From Strigops habroptila (Eukaryota; Chordata; Aves; Psittaciformes; Psittacidae): 64,000 bases of DNA. The stretch is taken from assembly GCF_004027225.2 (NCBI RefSeq), contig NC_044277.2, forward strand, positions 138,069,057-138,133,056. Direction: 5' to 3'. Below the pieces are notes generated by a model. The model worked only from the letters and a program-made list of their open reading frames with translations, made no database searches and was not told the DNA's origin. Position numbers and translations under genes: made by a program. Shown piece by piece: positions 13,701 to 24,172 of the stretch (positions within the stretch are counted from its first letter, which is position 1; each line of letters starts with the position of its first letter).

Positions 13701-14329
13701 CCTTCTGAGCCAGGAGTTTCTTTTTAACAATTGCCTATATGGAGATAAAACAGTTTAGTATAGCTAAAGGCAAAAAAGGCACCAAGAAAATACAAGCCAA
13801 TTAATTTTCTGTTCCATGTAGAATCTTGGGTGGCTTTCACCTTAAATCAAACTAGCTACCAAGCAAAGATGAATCTTTCTAAACCCCTTCTACCCAGATG
13901 CTCTCAGCTGGAGACAGGCACTAGAATGCTTTGCTGATCTGGAGCAGAAAAGTGCACAAAAGCAAATGAGTGCTCGAGTGAGAGAGGCAACTAACTGGTG
14001 ATGTTCCTTCAAGCCTGTATTTTGACAGTCCATGCAACTGCTGCAACATAACACATTTCACCAGGAGCACCTCTCGGAGAATAAAGTCACCCTGGCAAGA
14101 ATCATGGTAAACCCAAAGCAGGGTCTGAATAACTGGTTCCACGCAAGATCAGATTGGGTGCAGAGCAAGTTTACCTATCGTATCAAAGACTGTGCAGTGG
14201 CAAGTTTGCCAGATGAAGTGTTACACGCTGGCAATAGAAGCTTTTCATTCAGATTGGCAAAACAACTTTATTCAGCTGTTGCTGGGGGACCTGGAGGGCA
14301 CTGGGGAGAGCAGAAGTACCCTCTGAGCA
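10751..14329. other. Upstream flank of LRRC3B, no gene seen
   Basis: Non-coding sequence leading to the CpG island. It contains a possible LTR remnant at 13624-13745. The 286-codon ORF beginning at 14032 runs into the CpG island and is not considered a gene. Confidence 0.55.
13624..13745 (+). mobile_element. Possible avian ERV LTR remnant
   Basis: TGTCCTGGGTTCACCAGTAG resembles the 5' start of a common avian endogenous retrovirus LTR group (TGTCCTGGGTTCA opening). No matching 3' LTR end, primer binding site or coding sequence was seen, so this is a weak call. Confidence 0.25.
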
Positions 14330-14770
14330 CACTCCGCAGGCCAGCGGGGACCCCAGCAGGAACGGGGGCTCTGCCCGGCCTCCAGCGCGGGGTGCAAAGT
14401 GAGCGCTGCTTCCCGCGCACCAACCCCTACAGCTCTGCGGGCAGAGCCAAAGGCAGTGCCCGGGAAGGACGGACTAGTACCAGCCCTCCGGGAGGAGGTA
14501 GAAGGGGGCACCTTCCCGCTGTGCTGTGGGAGCGAGAGGGAAGTCTCCTCCTTCCCTGCCTCCCCGCCCCGCTCTCTCCTCCCTCCCTGCCTGTCTCCCT
14601 GCCTGCAGCAGCAGCAGCAGCGCAGGGGCGGGAGGCAGCGCGGCGCGGCAGGCACAACCGCCCGGCGGAGGCAGCAGGGCTGGCGGGCGGTGGCTGCGCC
14701 CGGGCCCTGCTGCCCCGGCCCCGCCGCGGCAGGCTCCGCCCGTCGCTCCCATGGCGCGGGGGCTCCGCGC

Positions 14771-14779
14771 CAGGTGAGG
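14771..14779 (+). promoter_or_regulatory. LRRC3B: Candidate exon 1 splice donor (CAG|GTGAGG)
   Basis: Strong donor match inside the CpG island, cleavage after 14773. It is followed by weaker alternatives at 14889 (CAT|GTGAGT) and 15051 (CCC|GTGAGT). Which is used for LRRC3B exon 1 cannot be decided without RNA data. Confidence 0.4.
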
Positions 14780-15540
14780 CTGCGCTGCCTGTTGCGCCGC
14801 TGGAGCGCGGACCGAGCCGCGCTGAGCCGAGCGGCAGCGTTAGGGGTGACACGCCGCGAAGTTTTGCGGGGAGGCGCCGCTCTGCCATGTGAGTTGCGGG
14901 GCCGCGCTGAGGGGCGGCAGCGCTGGGAGGAAACTCGACAGGGAGAGAGGGAGGCGAGCAGAGCTGCTGCTGCCGCCGAGGGGCTACTGCCGTGCCCCCA
15001 GCACTGACAGGCGAGGGCCAGCGGAGATACTCCCGAGCTCCTGGCTCCCCGTGAGTGCTGGGGGATGATGGGGCGCGGGCTCCGCCAAGGCAGCTGGGGT
15101 ATGTGGGATGAGAATCAAGAGGCGGAGGCTGTGAGGAGGTTGGCTGCCACCCCCTCGCTTGGGAGCAAACGAGGGATTTGAGACTCTGATCCCGTACCGG
15201 AGCAGCATCGGAAAAACGGGAGGGTGGGGGAAAAAGCGCACCCCTATGTCTGTGTTTCTGAGGCGCTCCCGGCCGTGTGCGGGGCGAACAGCCGGAGGTC
15301 GCGCTGATCAGCATGCAGGCGGCTGGCGGGGAAGGGGGCTGCGGGGAGCGATGGGGAAACGCCATGTATGTGTTGCCGTGGGATTTTTCCACTTTGAGAC
15401 CCACCGGGACCAGCTGCTACGGAGCAGGCGGCGGTGGCTGTGATGCGGTGGAAGGAGAGGGCAGCTCCTTGTGAACGCGAGCAACAAATGGCAGCGGGCG
15501 GTGGCCGGGCTACAGGGGCAGCGGTGGTGCCCGCCGCGCC

Positions 15541-15549
15541 CAGGTGAGC
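15541..15549 (+). promoter_or_regulatory. LRRC3B: Candidate exon 1 splice donor (CAG|GTGAGC)
   Basis: Second strong donor match, near the 3' edge of the CpG island, cleavage after 15543. It would give a different LRRC3B first exon from the 14771 site; both could serve alternative promoters. Confidence 0.4.
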
Positions 15550-15690
15550 TGCACCGGCCCGGGCCGCCCTGCCCCGCTGCCCGGTGAGGCACCCGGTACG
15601 GTGTACGGTGGCGCTGGAGCTCGCCGGGGCTCAGGGGCAGCCCCCGAGGCGAGCGGGGCGCGGCCGCGACCTTAGAGCCCGCACTGAAGT

Positions 15691-18600
15691 GCCGTGATTG
15701 CTCGCAGCAAGCGGGTACCGGCTGCTCTGTGTGTGTGCGAGTGGAAACTGCAGGCTCCTCTCTCGCCTTTCTGGCAATCTACACGCCCAGAATTTCCCTC
15801 TCCAAAAACTTGGAGATGTGCCAGCTGGAATTGTTCTTTCTTTTTGGCTTCTGCCTTCAAAAACTAGACGATTTTTAGGGTGTCTGTTCGAAAATCGCAA
15901 AGTGATTCAGGATGCTGCTTATCACCCAGTCTTTTGGAATGTCCCTCGACAGCAGAAATGGTGTGATTACAGAGTAAAATCAGCCAAATAACTTGAAAAG
16001 CATGAATAAGCCAACTACTTAGAGTCAGAATAAAACCAGGCAAACAACGCTCAGTGCTCACTTCGAAGAAGTGAGCCCAGACATACATATATATGAAAAT
16101 GACAAACTAATGCTTTTGAGATAATTCTAATTATTTAAAAAATAATAATAATATCCATGAGAATGTTACAGATTTGGCAAGAAAAGGAAAATGAGTACTT
16201 TTCAAGGTGAAAACTCTGACTAGGATAGCCTTTTCTGAACGCTGAAAAGTAACTGGCAAGAATTTCTTCTTGTGGTAATCTGTCTAATAATTTGTACATT
16301 TAAATTGCAAGGTGTGCGTCATGCCCTGCTGAAGGCAGTAGCTTGAAGGCTTTGATATAGAGCACCCCAGTGTGCATATGGCTTACCCGCTCATATTATT
16401 CTTAGTAATTTAATTAAAAAGGACAGGCACACAATGGGCTTCTAGTTTGATTTAGAGGGAAAGAAAGTGTTTAAGCTGTGGAATGAACTAATTTGCAAAA
16501 CCTTTGCTATGTTCAGAGACTAATTTTCTAGGTTAGTTGCTAAACAGTAAAAATGCTCGGAATGAATTATAGCAGTGTGATTGCTTAGCTGATTCTACAG
16601 CCCGCCTTTGGTGCAGGGTGCCATGGGTTTCTGTGGGACTACTCCTACAGGTAGTATTCTGATGGCTGAAGGTAGCAGGATTGGGCCCATTGTCAGATGG
16701 TTCTAGCATACTGTGTGGGGATGCGCCCATTGGCATTAATGAGAAGTCTTTGATTTCAGAAGGAGAAGAACTTGGGGTTAAACCCAGATCTCTCAGCTGT
16801 TGCTGGTTGGGTCACTGAGCCCTGATCTTGCCTTGTCTGAGGTCTGCTGTAAAATTTGCTTCAGTCCAGCTAAAATATGCTCCTGTGGGTAACTGTAGGT
16901 TTCTGTTGCCTTAGGGCAAGTTGAAGCTGCTCAGTATCTTGGAGATCAAGGCCTGAGGGAATGAGCAGGATGATTGTATCTGCGACTATCAAGAAATTAA
17001 TGTGTTTTGCCTCAAATGAGAGATTAATTGAAAAAGAAATATCATTTTAATAGACATACAGGTTTGTGCTCTGGACCCAGTCCTGTGCTAGTAAAGTTCA
17101 TGAGAGTGTCTCCACAAGTAGAAGGAAGGCATAATTTAAGTGTACATTTGTGATTTGTCTCTTCTGTGTGCTTTATGGGGTCTGTATTTCAGATCTTTTG
17201 GGAGGTAAGAAACTTCCTGCTGACACTGAAGCTGTGTTAGAGTAACTTCAGAGCAAATGCCAGCCCAAGAAATAATCTCCAAGCAGTAGAACTGAAATTT
17301 ATAAAATACAACCTTACTCGGAAGTGCTGACTTGGGTGTCTAAACCCAGAGAAAATGTATTACTTTATTACAGAAGCACCTTGAAATCTTGATTTTAAGG
17401 GTATTTCCTGTCATTATAATAGGAATATTTATGGGAGTAGGACAAGGGATTTGTGGCTCACTGGTAGGAAGATTTTAAACTTTTTAATTAAAGGAATTAT
17501 TTAAGAAAGCAGGGATATGTGTAGAAATATCTGTTGTTGCCATTTCAAGTAATCAGAAAATGGACTAAGGAAGGCACTTTTTCTCAGAGGAGGATATTGC
17601 ATTTGCGATGACTTATGGGATTTACATGTAACTATTGTCCTTGTCATCTGTATGCGTGGTGTTTGGATCAGCCCTTCCCTGAGAATGCAGATTAAATTAG
17701 TGTTCTGTGGCTAGAAAAATCATCTTTATAATTTTGCTTCATCCAGTAAAATTTGTTCATAAATTTAGAGTAAACTCTTATAGAGCTATGAAATTTAGAA
17801 ACTTATAATAATGCTAAACAGGACGTAATTTTAAAATGATGGTCTTGTGAGCCAAGAATAAATTGAGTTAATGGAATATGTAGCATTTACCTTGACTTGT
17901 TTGGCCAAGCCTTTTAAAATATTATTTTAGTTACTGAAAGTAATCTCCAGGAAGTACAGTTTTGATAGTGCACTTCACTGCTAGGGTGAAGCAAATGTTG
18001 AGATGGCTACAGCAACTACAAGCAATAAGGATATAGGAATTTCTCAGCAGTAGGTATTTTTAAATGGATTGCAGTCTGTAAATACATGCAACAAAGTGTG
18101 CCTTGTACTCTGAAATCCAATGTGCTGTGGGTAAAGTAGCATCAAACTTAGAGTTGTTCTCTTCTGGTGAATTTAGATCTCTGCTTGTAGTTTTAATCCA
18201 GCTCTTTTCATAAAGTAGTTTCTGTTTGCCTGTCATTCTGATGCAGTTTGTTAGCCTGGATGTACAAGGGACACGTGGGTGCATCCCAGAGAAAAAGCAG
18301 TATGATGTGGTGTCGGTTCTAGTCGCTGCTTCAGCTGAGCTCATTGTTTAGGTAAACAATTGCCAACCCCACTGTGGAGGAAGATCTCATTATTTCACAA
18401 TTAAAGATGTATTTCCTGCTTCATCAAGATTTCTGTGGGTAATTGGTGTCTCTGTTCATGCTTGCCATTGATGACTTGCATTACTTACCCCTGTAGACAA
18501 AGCAGAGTTTGTAGCTGGCGCTGGCTTGTTTTACATGGAGACTTAGTTTGAATAAACACAATGCTTAACTGCTGCTGAAAAAGAAAGTAACTTCTATTTT

Positions 18601-20349
18601 TCTCCTCCTGGATATCTAAATGCTCTATTGAGTACCTTCAGCAAGTAGATTTCTTTTATTTTTATTTTTTTTTTTTTTTTTAAATTAGCTTCTTTCTGCA
18701 CTGACTCCCACATTGGACACTGGAAAAACCTTTACTGTAAGGATCGGCATAGCTCCTGAGTACTCCCATCAGCAACGAAAAGGCAATGTTAGCTGAATTA
18801 AAATGGGTTTTCTCCCTCTGGAAGGTATGAACTTTTACAGGGATCAGAAAAAGAGAGAGAAATGGGAACAGTAAAAAGGAAATAAGGGAATAATAAAATT
18901 CTAAAAAAATAGTAATAGGGGAAAATTAAAAGACAGCAAGGAGAAAGTTGTAGCTGAACTGGGTAGTTTGGCTTCCCAAAGGATGAAGAGGTCAGTGGGG
19001 TTGTACTATAGCCCTCTGACTCAGCTCCCTGCTTGTGCCATGGGAGTCCAGAAAAGATTTTCTGGTTGATTTCCGTGGGACTAGAAGCCTTGCTGGGGGA
19101 CTGAACTTAGCTTTTTGTGTCTCCACTCCACAGATAGAAAGAAGATAAAAATGCCTCTTGAGTAAATGGGACTAGTAAAAGGCCTTTTCAGAGATACACT
19201 GAGCTGGATATTTGGAATTTTTACTTACACAGAGATGAAAATTAGCACTACATAGCTTGATGTACTTGAATAAGTTTTGCCTCTGCTTTTCAGAGTCAGT
19301 TCAATTAGCTAGGGGATGGATTCAAAATTCCATTGGAAAATACTATCTGTATAAATCTGTATATTGCAGTGCTTACATAACAACCTGTATTTTACTTAAA
19401 TTGTGGAAGTCTGACACAGAGTGTTCTCCTGGGGGGGTCACTTCATGTTCCTGCTTCATCCGTTGGATGCACTACTTCGGTTAATGAGGCATGTCTTGTT
19501 AAAGGGGGCATGCCTTAGTGGCAGGCTGTCTTAAGAGGTATACTTTGTGGATGCTGTTAGTTTTAATGGCATTACAGCGTTACCATTTTCTCTTCAGTCA
19601 AAGTTGCAGTGAAAGTTAGTTCTTCTTCCACAGAAAAACAACATTGATTTTAAAGGGAGTAATTTTTTTTTGCAGTTTTCCAAAACTGGGTTCCATGCTT
19701 TTGCAATTGTACTAACTAAAGATACTTTGTTTGTAACGATTGTGAGTATTCAACATGTCATTAGGGTGCTTGAATGACTATTTAATATGCTTACACTGGG
19801 AGTTAGTGGGACATGTGAAAAGCCCGTGAGGGTTATTTTCCTCATCCAGATTACAAATGTGTATCCCTTTGGCAGAATCTGCTTCATGCAAAGTATTTTT
19901 GTAATAATTACACAGTATACATTTTTATGTGCATGTGGATAATTTGCAGCAAAAGTGTGAAGCCTTTGGACATTCAAATGAATCTATGTGGTTGGCTATT
20001 TTAAAGGCATTAGAATTAAAAAGAAACAGAAGCACTGGGCGTATAGTGTTCATGCAAGTACTCCTCTAAGAACAGAGGCAAGTTCCCACTGCAAAGAACA
20101 GAAGCACGCCAATTCAAATAGAATCAGAATATCTCAGCTTCATCTCAAAAACAGCACATGGATGACAGCATGCAGTAAATGGGCAATCTTTTCCCTCTAA
20201 GTACATATTAAGGCTGCAAAGCTGAGCTGTCATGTCCCTACAGACCAGATTTCTGATCCCATTCTTGGTTTTAAGCAGACTGTTGTCATTGAAGGGTTAA
20301 TAATTTCCGTTAAGAAAATGTATTGGTCATTCTGTTTCCCGAATCTTTC
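15691..20349 (+). other. LRRC3B: LRRC3B intron 1, 5' part: no gene seen
   Basis: AT-rich intronic DNA with no convincing exon, RNA gene or recognisable repeat family. Holds a T17 tract at 18665-18681. The ORFs present are short and show no domain or composition signal. Confidence 0.6.
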
Positions 20350-21210
20350 ACGGTTTTTGGCCTTTGATAGAAGACATTGTGTATGTATTCTGCTCATCAT
20401 TTTCATCAATTACATGGTACGCTTATTGGCAGCTCTCATGCATAAATGCTTATTTTGCTAGAGTAGGAGATGACAGGACTGACACATGTAAGAAACTGAA
20501 ATCTTTGGCTCATAAAAAATTCCTGATGGATACAAATGGTATTTCAATAACTTTTGATCCAAAAACTTTCCTTGCAAGGCGACATGACTGTTCTTCTTGC
20601 CAGTCACGGCAGGTGCTCCATCTGTACAAATGCCGCCTAATTTGAACCAGTCAAGCTTAACTGTTTTTTCCCACTATCTGCCACATTTTCAACAAATTTT
20701 CTCAGTTCTTTAAACAAGTGTGAGGCAGCAGTGTGGAACAAAATGGACAGAGGCCAAGCAGTTCCTTAATTATAGCAGGTTTTTTTTTAACACATCGAAC
20801 AACAGCAGTCAACTGTGCAGTGTCAGTAGCATTGCACCTTCCCTTGATTGTGAGAAAAAAAGATACTTGCACGAATCTGTTAAAAATTGAATGCATGCTG
20901 TTGTGTTGTCTAATAGCATCTCAGTCCTTCTCATTGTCATGCTGCATGAAGAACTATGAATGTATCAGCTGTGTGCTGTTCTTTTGATCTGGCTTGTGCA
21001 GCAATAATTGATGTACGCTCTTGCATTCAGTCTTTGTTGTCGGAGAACAGCTCTTTCTCACAAGCTTGCCATATTACACCTTTGCCACTGGTTTCAGCTC
21101 CAAAATGTGTATTTATTTCTTACATACAAAAAACTGGCATGCTAGAGATCTTTCCTGATATGAAATCGGACTGCAGGTCAGAGCCCATAAAATTTATTTT
21201 GCATTAATTG
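20350..21210 (-). pseudogene. Degenerate hAT-superfamily transposase relic
   Basis: On the minus strand, fragments of a hAT transposase (the group related to SCAND3, ZMYM and FAM200 type proteins) appear in the correct order but in different frames. One is a TDTAQL...VRCV block around 20793-20862 with a following ELLGLCP. The next is DWFKLGGICTDGAPAVTGKK around 20594-20653, which matches the conserved 'G-C-TDGAPAM-G' core. The third is IHQEFF...PVIS around 20470-20545, matching the conserved 'HQ' segment. Frameshifts and stops separate these blocks, so this is a dead copy, not a gene. The N-terminal zinc finger and the terminal inverted repeats were not recognised, so the outer limits are approximate. 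It sits inside LRRC3B intron 1 on the opposite strand. Motif matches are from memory of the family, not a search. Confidence 0.75.
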
Positions 21211-24114
21211 TAGTTTATGTAAAAATACTGTTCCAATTTGGACTTTCTGTGTGGCTGTATCACCACACCACAAGGGTATTTCTACAGGCTCTGTCCCTTC
21301 TCCGAAGAAAACCTAGCCTGGCCTGAGAGAAACTCAGTGTCAGCTCCATGCATTGTCACCTTAGTATTTTTCTCACTGTGGCATGCAATGATCATGATGA
21401 TGCTTTGATGATGAGTAAATTGTGTTAAAAAGTTTATGGATGCTTGAGTTACATAGGAAATCATTAGAAAAACATGAGGTGAATGAGGATGCTGCAGGTT
21501 GCACAGGTCCATCATTTTCCCCTTGCTGTGGAGTTGCAGAGCAGGTAAGCTCTGTCTCTCTATGGTCTCCCCAAAAGAAGTCTTGCTGACTGGAGTTTCT
21601 GTATCATGCTTGTTGTTTTAATGAAGCAATTTTAATCATATGGGCTAAACCTGCTAGTTTTAAATTCTGGTTCTAGAAGCTGTGGAGTGCAGCTTTGAAT
21701 CCTGAGTAATTGCTTGGGCTTCTGCAAAGGGAGACTAAAATACCAACAGGCTTGCAGAGTAGTGCTTCAGGAATGCAAAGCAGTGAGGAGCTACAGGCTG
21801 ATTCTGTGACCATGTGTGCATAATTTCCTTTTTTTTTTTCTTTTTTTTAAATATTATTGTTACCTTTTTTGTAAAAATGTTAAAGGTAAGGGGTCAAAAA
21901 GAATTGACTTTAATAAATACCTGTATTGTAGTAAAAGTGACATTTTTGTGACTGCAGATGTAAATGTGTATATGCAGGAACTAATGGAGTGATCTGTCTC
22001 AGCCTTTCCCATGTTATTGTTTCGTAATTTTGGACCAGTCAGTTGCAGGTAAATGGCACTGACAGGGAAATTTTTTTTAGTGATTTAAATACCACAGTTG
22101 ACAGAGAAAGATTTGTTTTCGTTGGATCAGCTATCAGGAAAGTGTACTTCACTATCGCCATCTAGAAAAAACCAGCATGTTTGTTTTTAATTACAGATGC
22201 TGAGCTTGTTATGATCAGTTGATGTGAGTAGAGGTAGGCTGATTATAGAGGTGGAAGGTTTGTAGTATGAAAGTTGGATACTGGGGAGAGGTGGACTTCT
22301 TGCTAACATTGACACGGTAGTCAGGTTCACTGTTTTCACTCGCATACTCTGTGTTCTTGGCATTAGCTACCAGCATCTTGGATTGAAGTGTTGCTCCTGG
22401 AAGTAGTTCTGTTTTGGTCTGAGAAATTACTTATAAACTTTTTCTGTTCTCCAGTATAACTTAGACTAGGTGATTTTATTTGACAACTTAATAATTGTAC
22501 CTGAGCTGCCTCTGAAAACATTTTGCACTTGAATTTTATTAGTCTCGAATATATTACTTCTTCAAGAGAATTTTTATAGTTCTTGCTAAATGAAGAATGG
22601 AAAAGGGAAATTAAAAGCGAGTGCTCTGTGTTTTCACTTCCTAAACAAATTCAAAATATAAGAAAGTGTAATTATATTTTCATCATTTTCACACCAGAGC
22701 GGGGGGAGGGGGGAAGCCCATTTGTGTAAACTCTGTGGAACCTGCTTGCTGTGCCATATCCTTTTCCAGGTTGGAGAGGAACACTGTATTCCTCAGACAT
22801 GATGATTAGAATAGTACTATTCAACAACTGTGACGACAAGCAACGAAAACACTGTCTGAAAGTCAGGTGCCCAGTGGCAGTGCTGGTGTCTTGATGCCAC
22901 TGCTGTTGCGGGAAGTGGGTGTTTGTAGACTCCCCGTGAGCTTCATCACCTCAAGGGCACCTCCAGCCATGTCAGACCATGGCTTTGGGGCACATGTCTT
23001 TACTGCGGGGGCTCTGTGGGACATTATAAAGTTCACCTTTCATTCTAATGCTGTGCTGTAGTTCCTTTTGCTGGTGAAAGCCTTTGATCTTTCATTAGAG
23101 CTTTGACCCCAGGTTGTTTGGATTTCCTTGCCCATCCAGGATAAAAAACACCACCACCAAACTCCCAAAGGAACCAAACAAAAGCCTCTGTCAGCAATAA
23201 TTCATCAGATGTGACAAGTCAGTGTTCCTCAGTTTGGACTTGCATTTGTCAGGCTTGGCAGCAGCATGAGGGGGAAGTACTGTCTATAAAGAGTTGGCAG
23301 GGATGTACCAGATAAAATACCTGTGTAAGAAGGCTTATCTGAAGAGTTGAAGGGCAGAAAGATCAGGACATGCTGAAACATTTCCATAAGATTTGTACCT
23401 CTGGTGAGCAGTAAAAGATAAAACATCCCGCTGATGCTAAAATATATCCCTGCTAAGCCTGCAATTACCTTCTTGGCAGCCCTGATGCAGGTATTTTCCT
23501 GGGCCCTGAGAAAATGGGTGTTCTGGGTGCATAGAGGACATTGGGATTTGTCAGGGCTGAGGCATGGACATTGGTACAAAGGGCAAGTCATGGAGCTCCT
23601 AATCCATTCAGGGAAGCATCTTGGACAGGAGCTCTGTCTGTGGGCATCTGTGTGAAGTGCTCACAGCTATTAGCAGTAATGGGCTTCCCTCAGAAGTTGT
23701 CATCTTAAACGTCTGTTCAAGCGCTGCCAGGCTTTTCTACAAAAGAGGAGTTTCTTTATAGGATGGGTGGCTTGTCCAGTGTGTAAAACCAATGATGACA
23801 AATCCCTGCTGCTGTGAAACTTAGGCTTAATGCACTCTAAAATACTGCCTTTGGAGTTTATAATGTGTGAGCCGAGGATGTTTTTAATTGCCATCATTTG
23901 CATAAAGCCTTCAACATTGTGATTCAGGGCTTCAGAAGGTCTTCTCCAAAACCTTACTGTGGAAAAGTGCTCAATTCTTTTCCCCTAGTCAGTGGCATGG
24001 TTTAGGGGAGGGTGGGTAGGTGAGATTTCAATGATCTCAGCAATGGAGGAGTCCTATGTGGCATTTTGCAATGTAGGCTTAAAACCTCTAACTTGCCAGC
24101 CATATATTCTTTGG

Positions 24115-24172
24115 GTTTGGGTTTGTTTGTTTTGTCTGGTTTGTTTGTTGGTTGGTTGGTTGGTTTTGGTGT
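24115..24172. repeat. GTTT / TTGG simple repeat
   Basis: Low-complexity G/T tract made of GTTT and then four GGTT units, with interruptions. Length polymorphism is likely. Confidence 0.8.

Larger units (their letters stand above)
14330..15690 (+). promoter_or_regulatory. LRRC3B: CpG island: likely LRRC3B promoter and non-coding first exon
   Basis: About 1.35 kb of GC-rich, CpG-dense DNA, sharply different from the CpG-poor, AT-rich flanks. It contains GC-box motifs (GGGGCGGG at 14625-14632; CCCCGCCCC at 14562-14570), a pyrimidine-rich tract at about 14545-14605, a short (GCA)5 run at 14605-14619 and several GTGAG splice-donor motifs. No obvious TATA box is seen. It is the only CpG island in the window and lies upstream of LRRC3B on the same strand, so it is the natural promoter/first exon. 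The exact start site cannot be set from sequence. Long ORFs on both strands here are a by-product of few AT-rich stops. Confidence 0.8.

Noticed and set aside
14605..14619. (GCA)5 repeat as a coding polyglutamine tract
   Set aside because: Very short and in the presumed promoter/5' UTR, with no supported reading frame.
14032..14892. 286-codon ORF on the plus strand
   Set aside because: It runs into the CpG island, where stops are scarce. The translation is low-complexity Gly/Ala/Arg/Pro-rich with no domain, and other long ORFs overlap it on both strands.
14427..15404. 325-codon ORF on the minus strand
   Set aside because: Same CpG-island composition effect; proline/serine/arginine-rich with no recognisable domain and no conserved start context.
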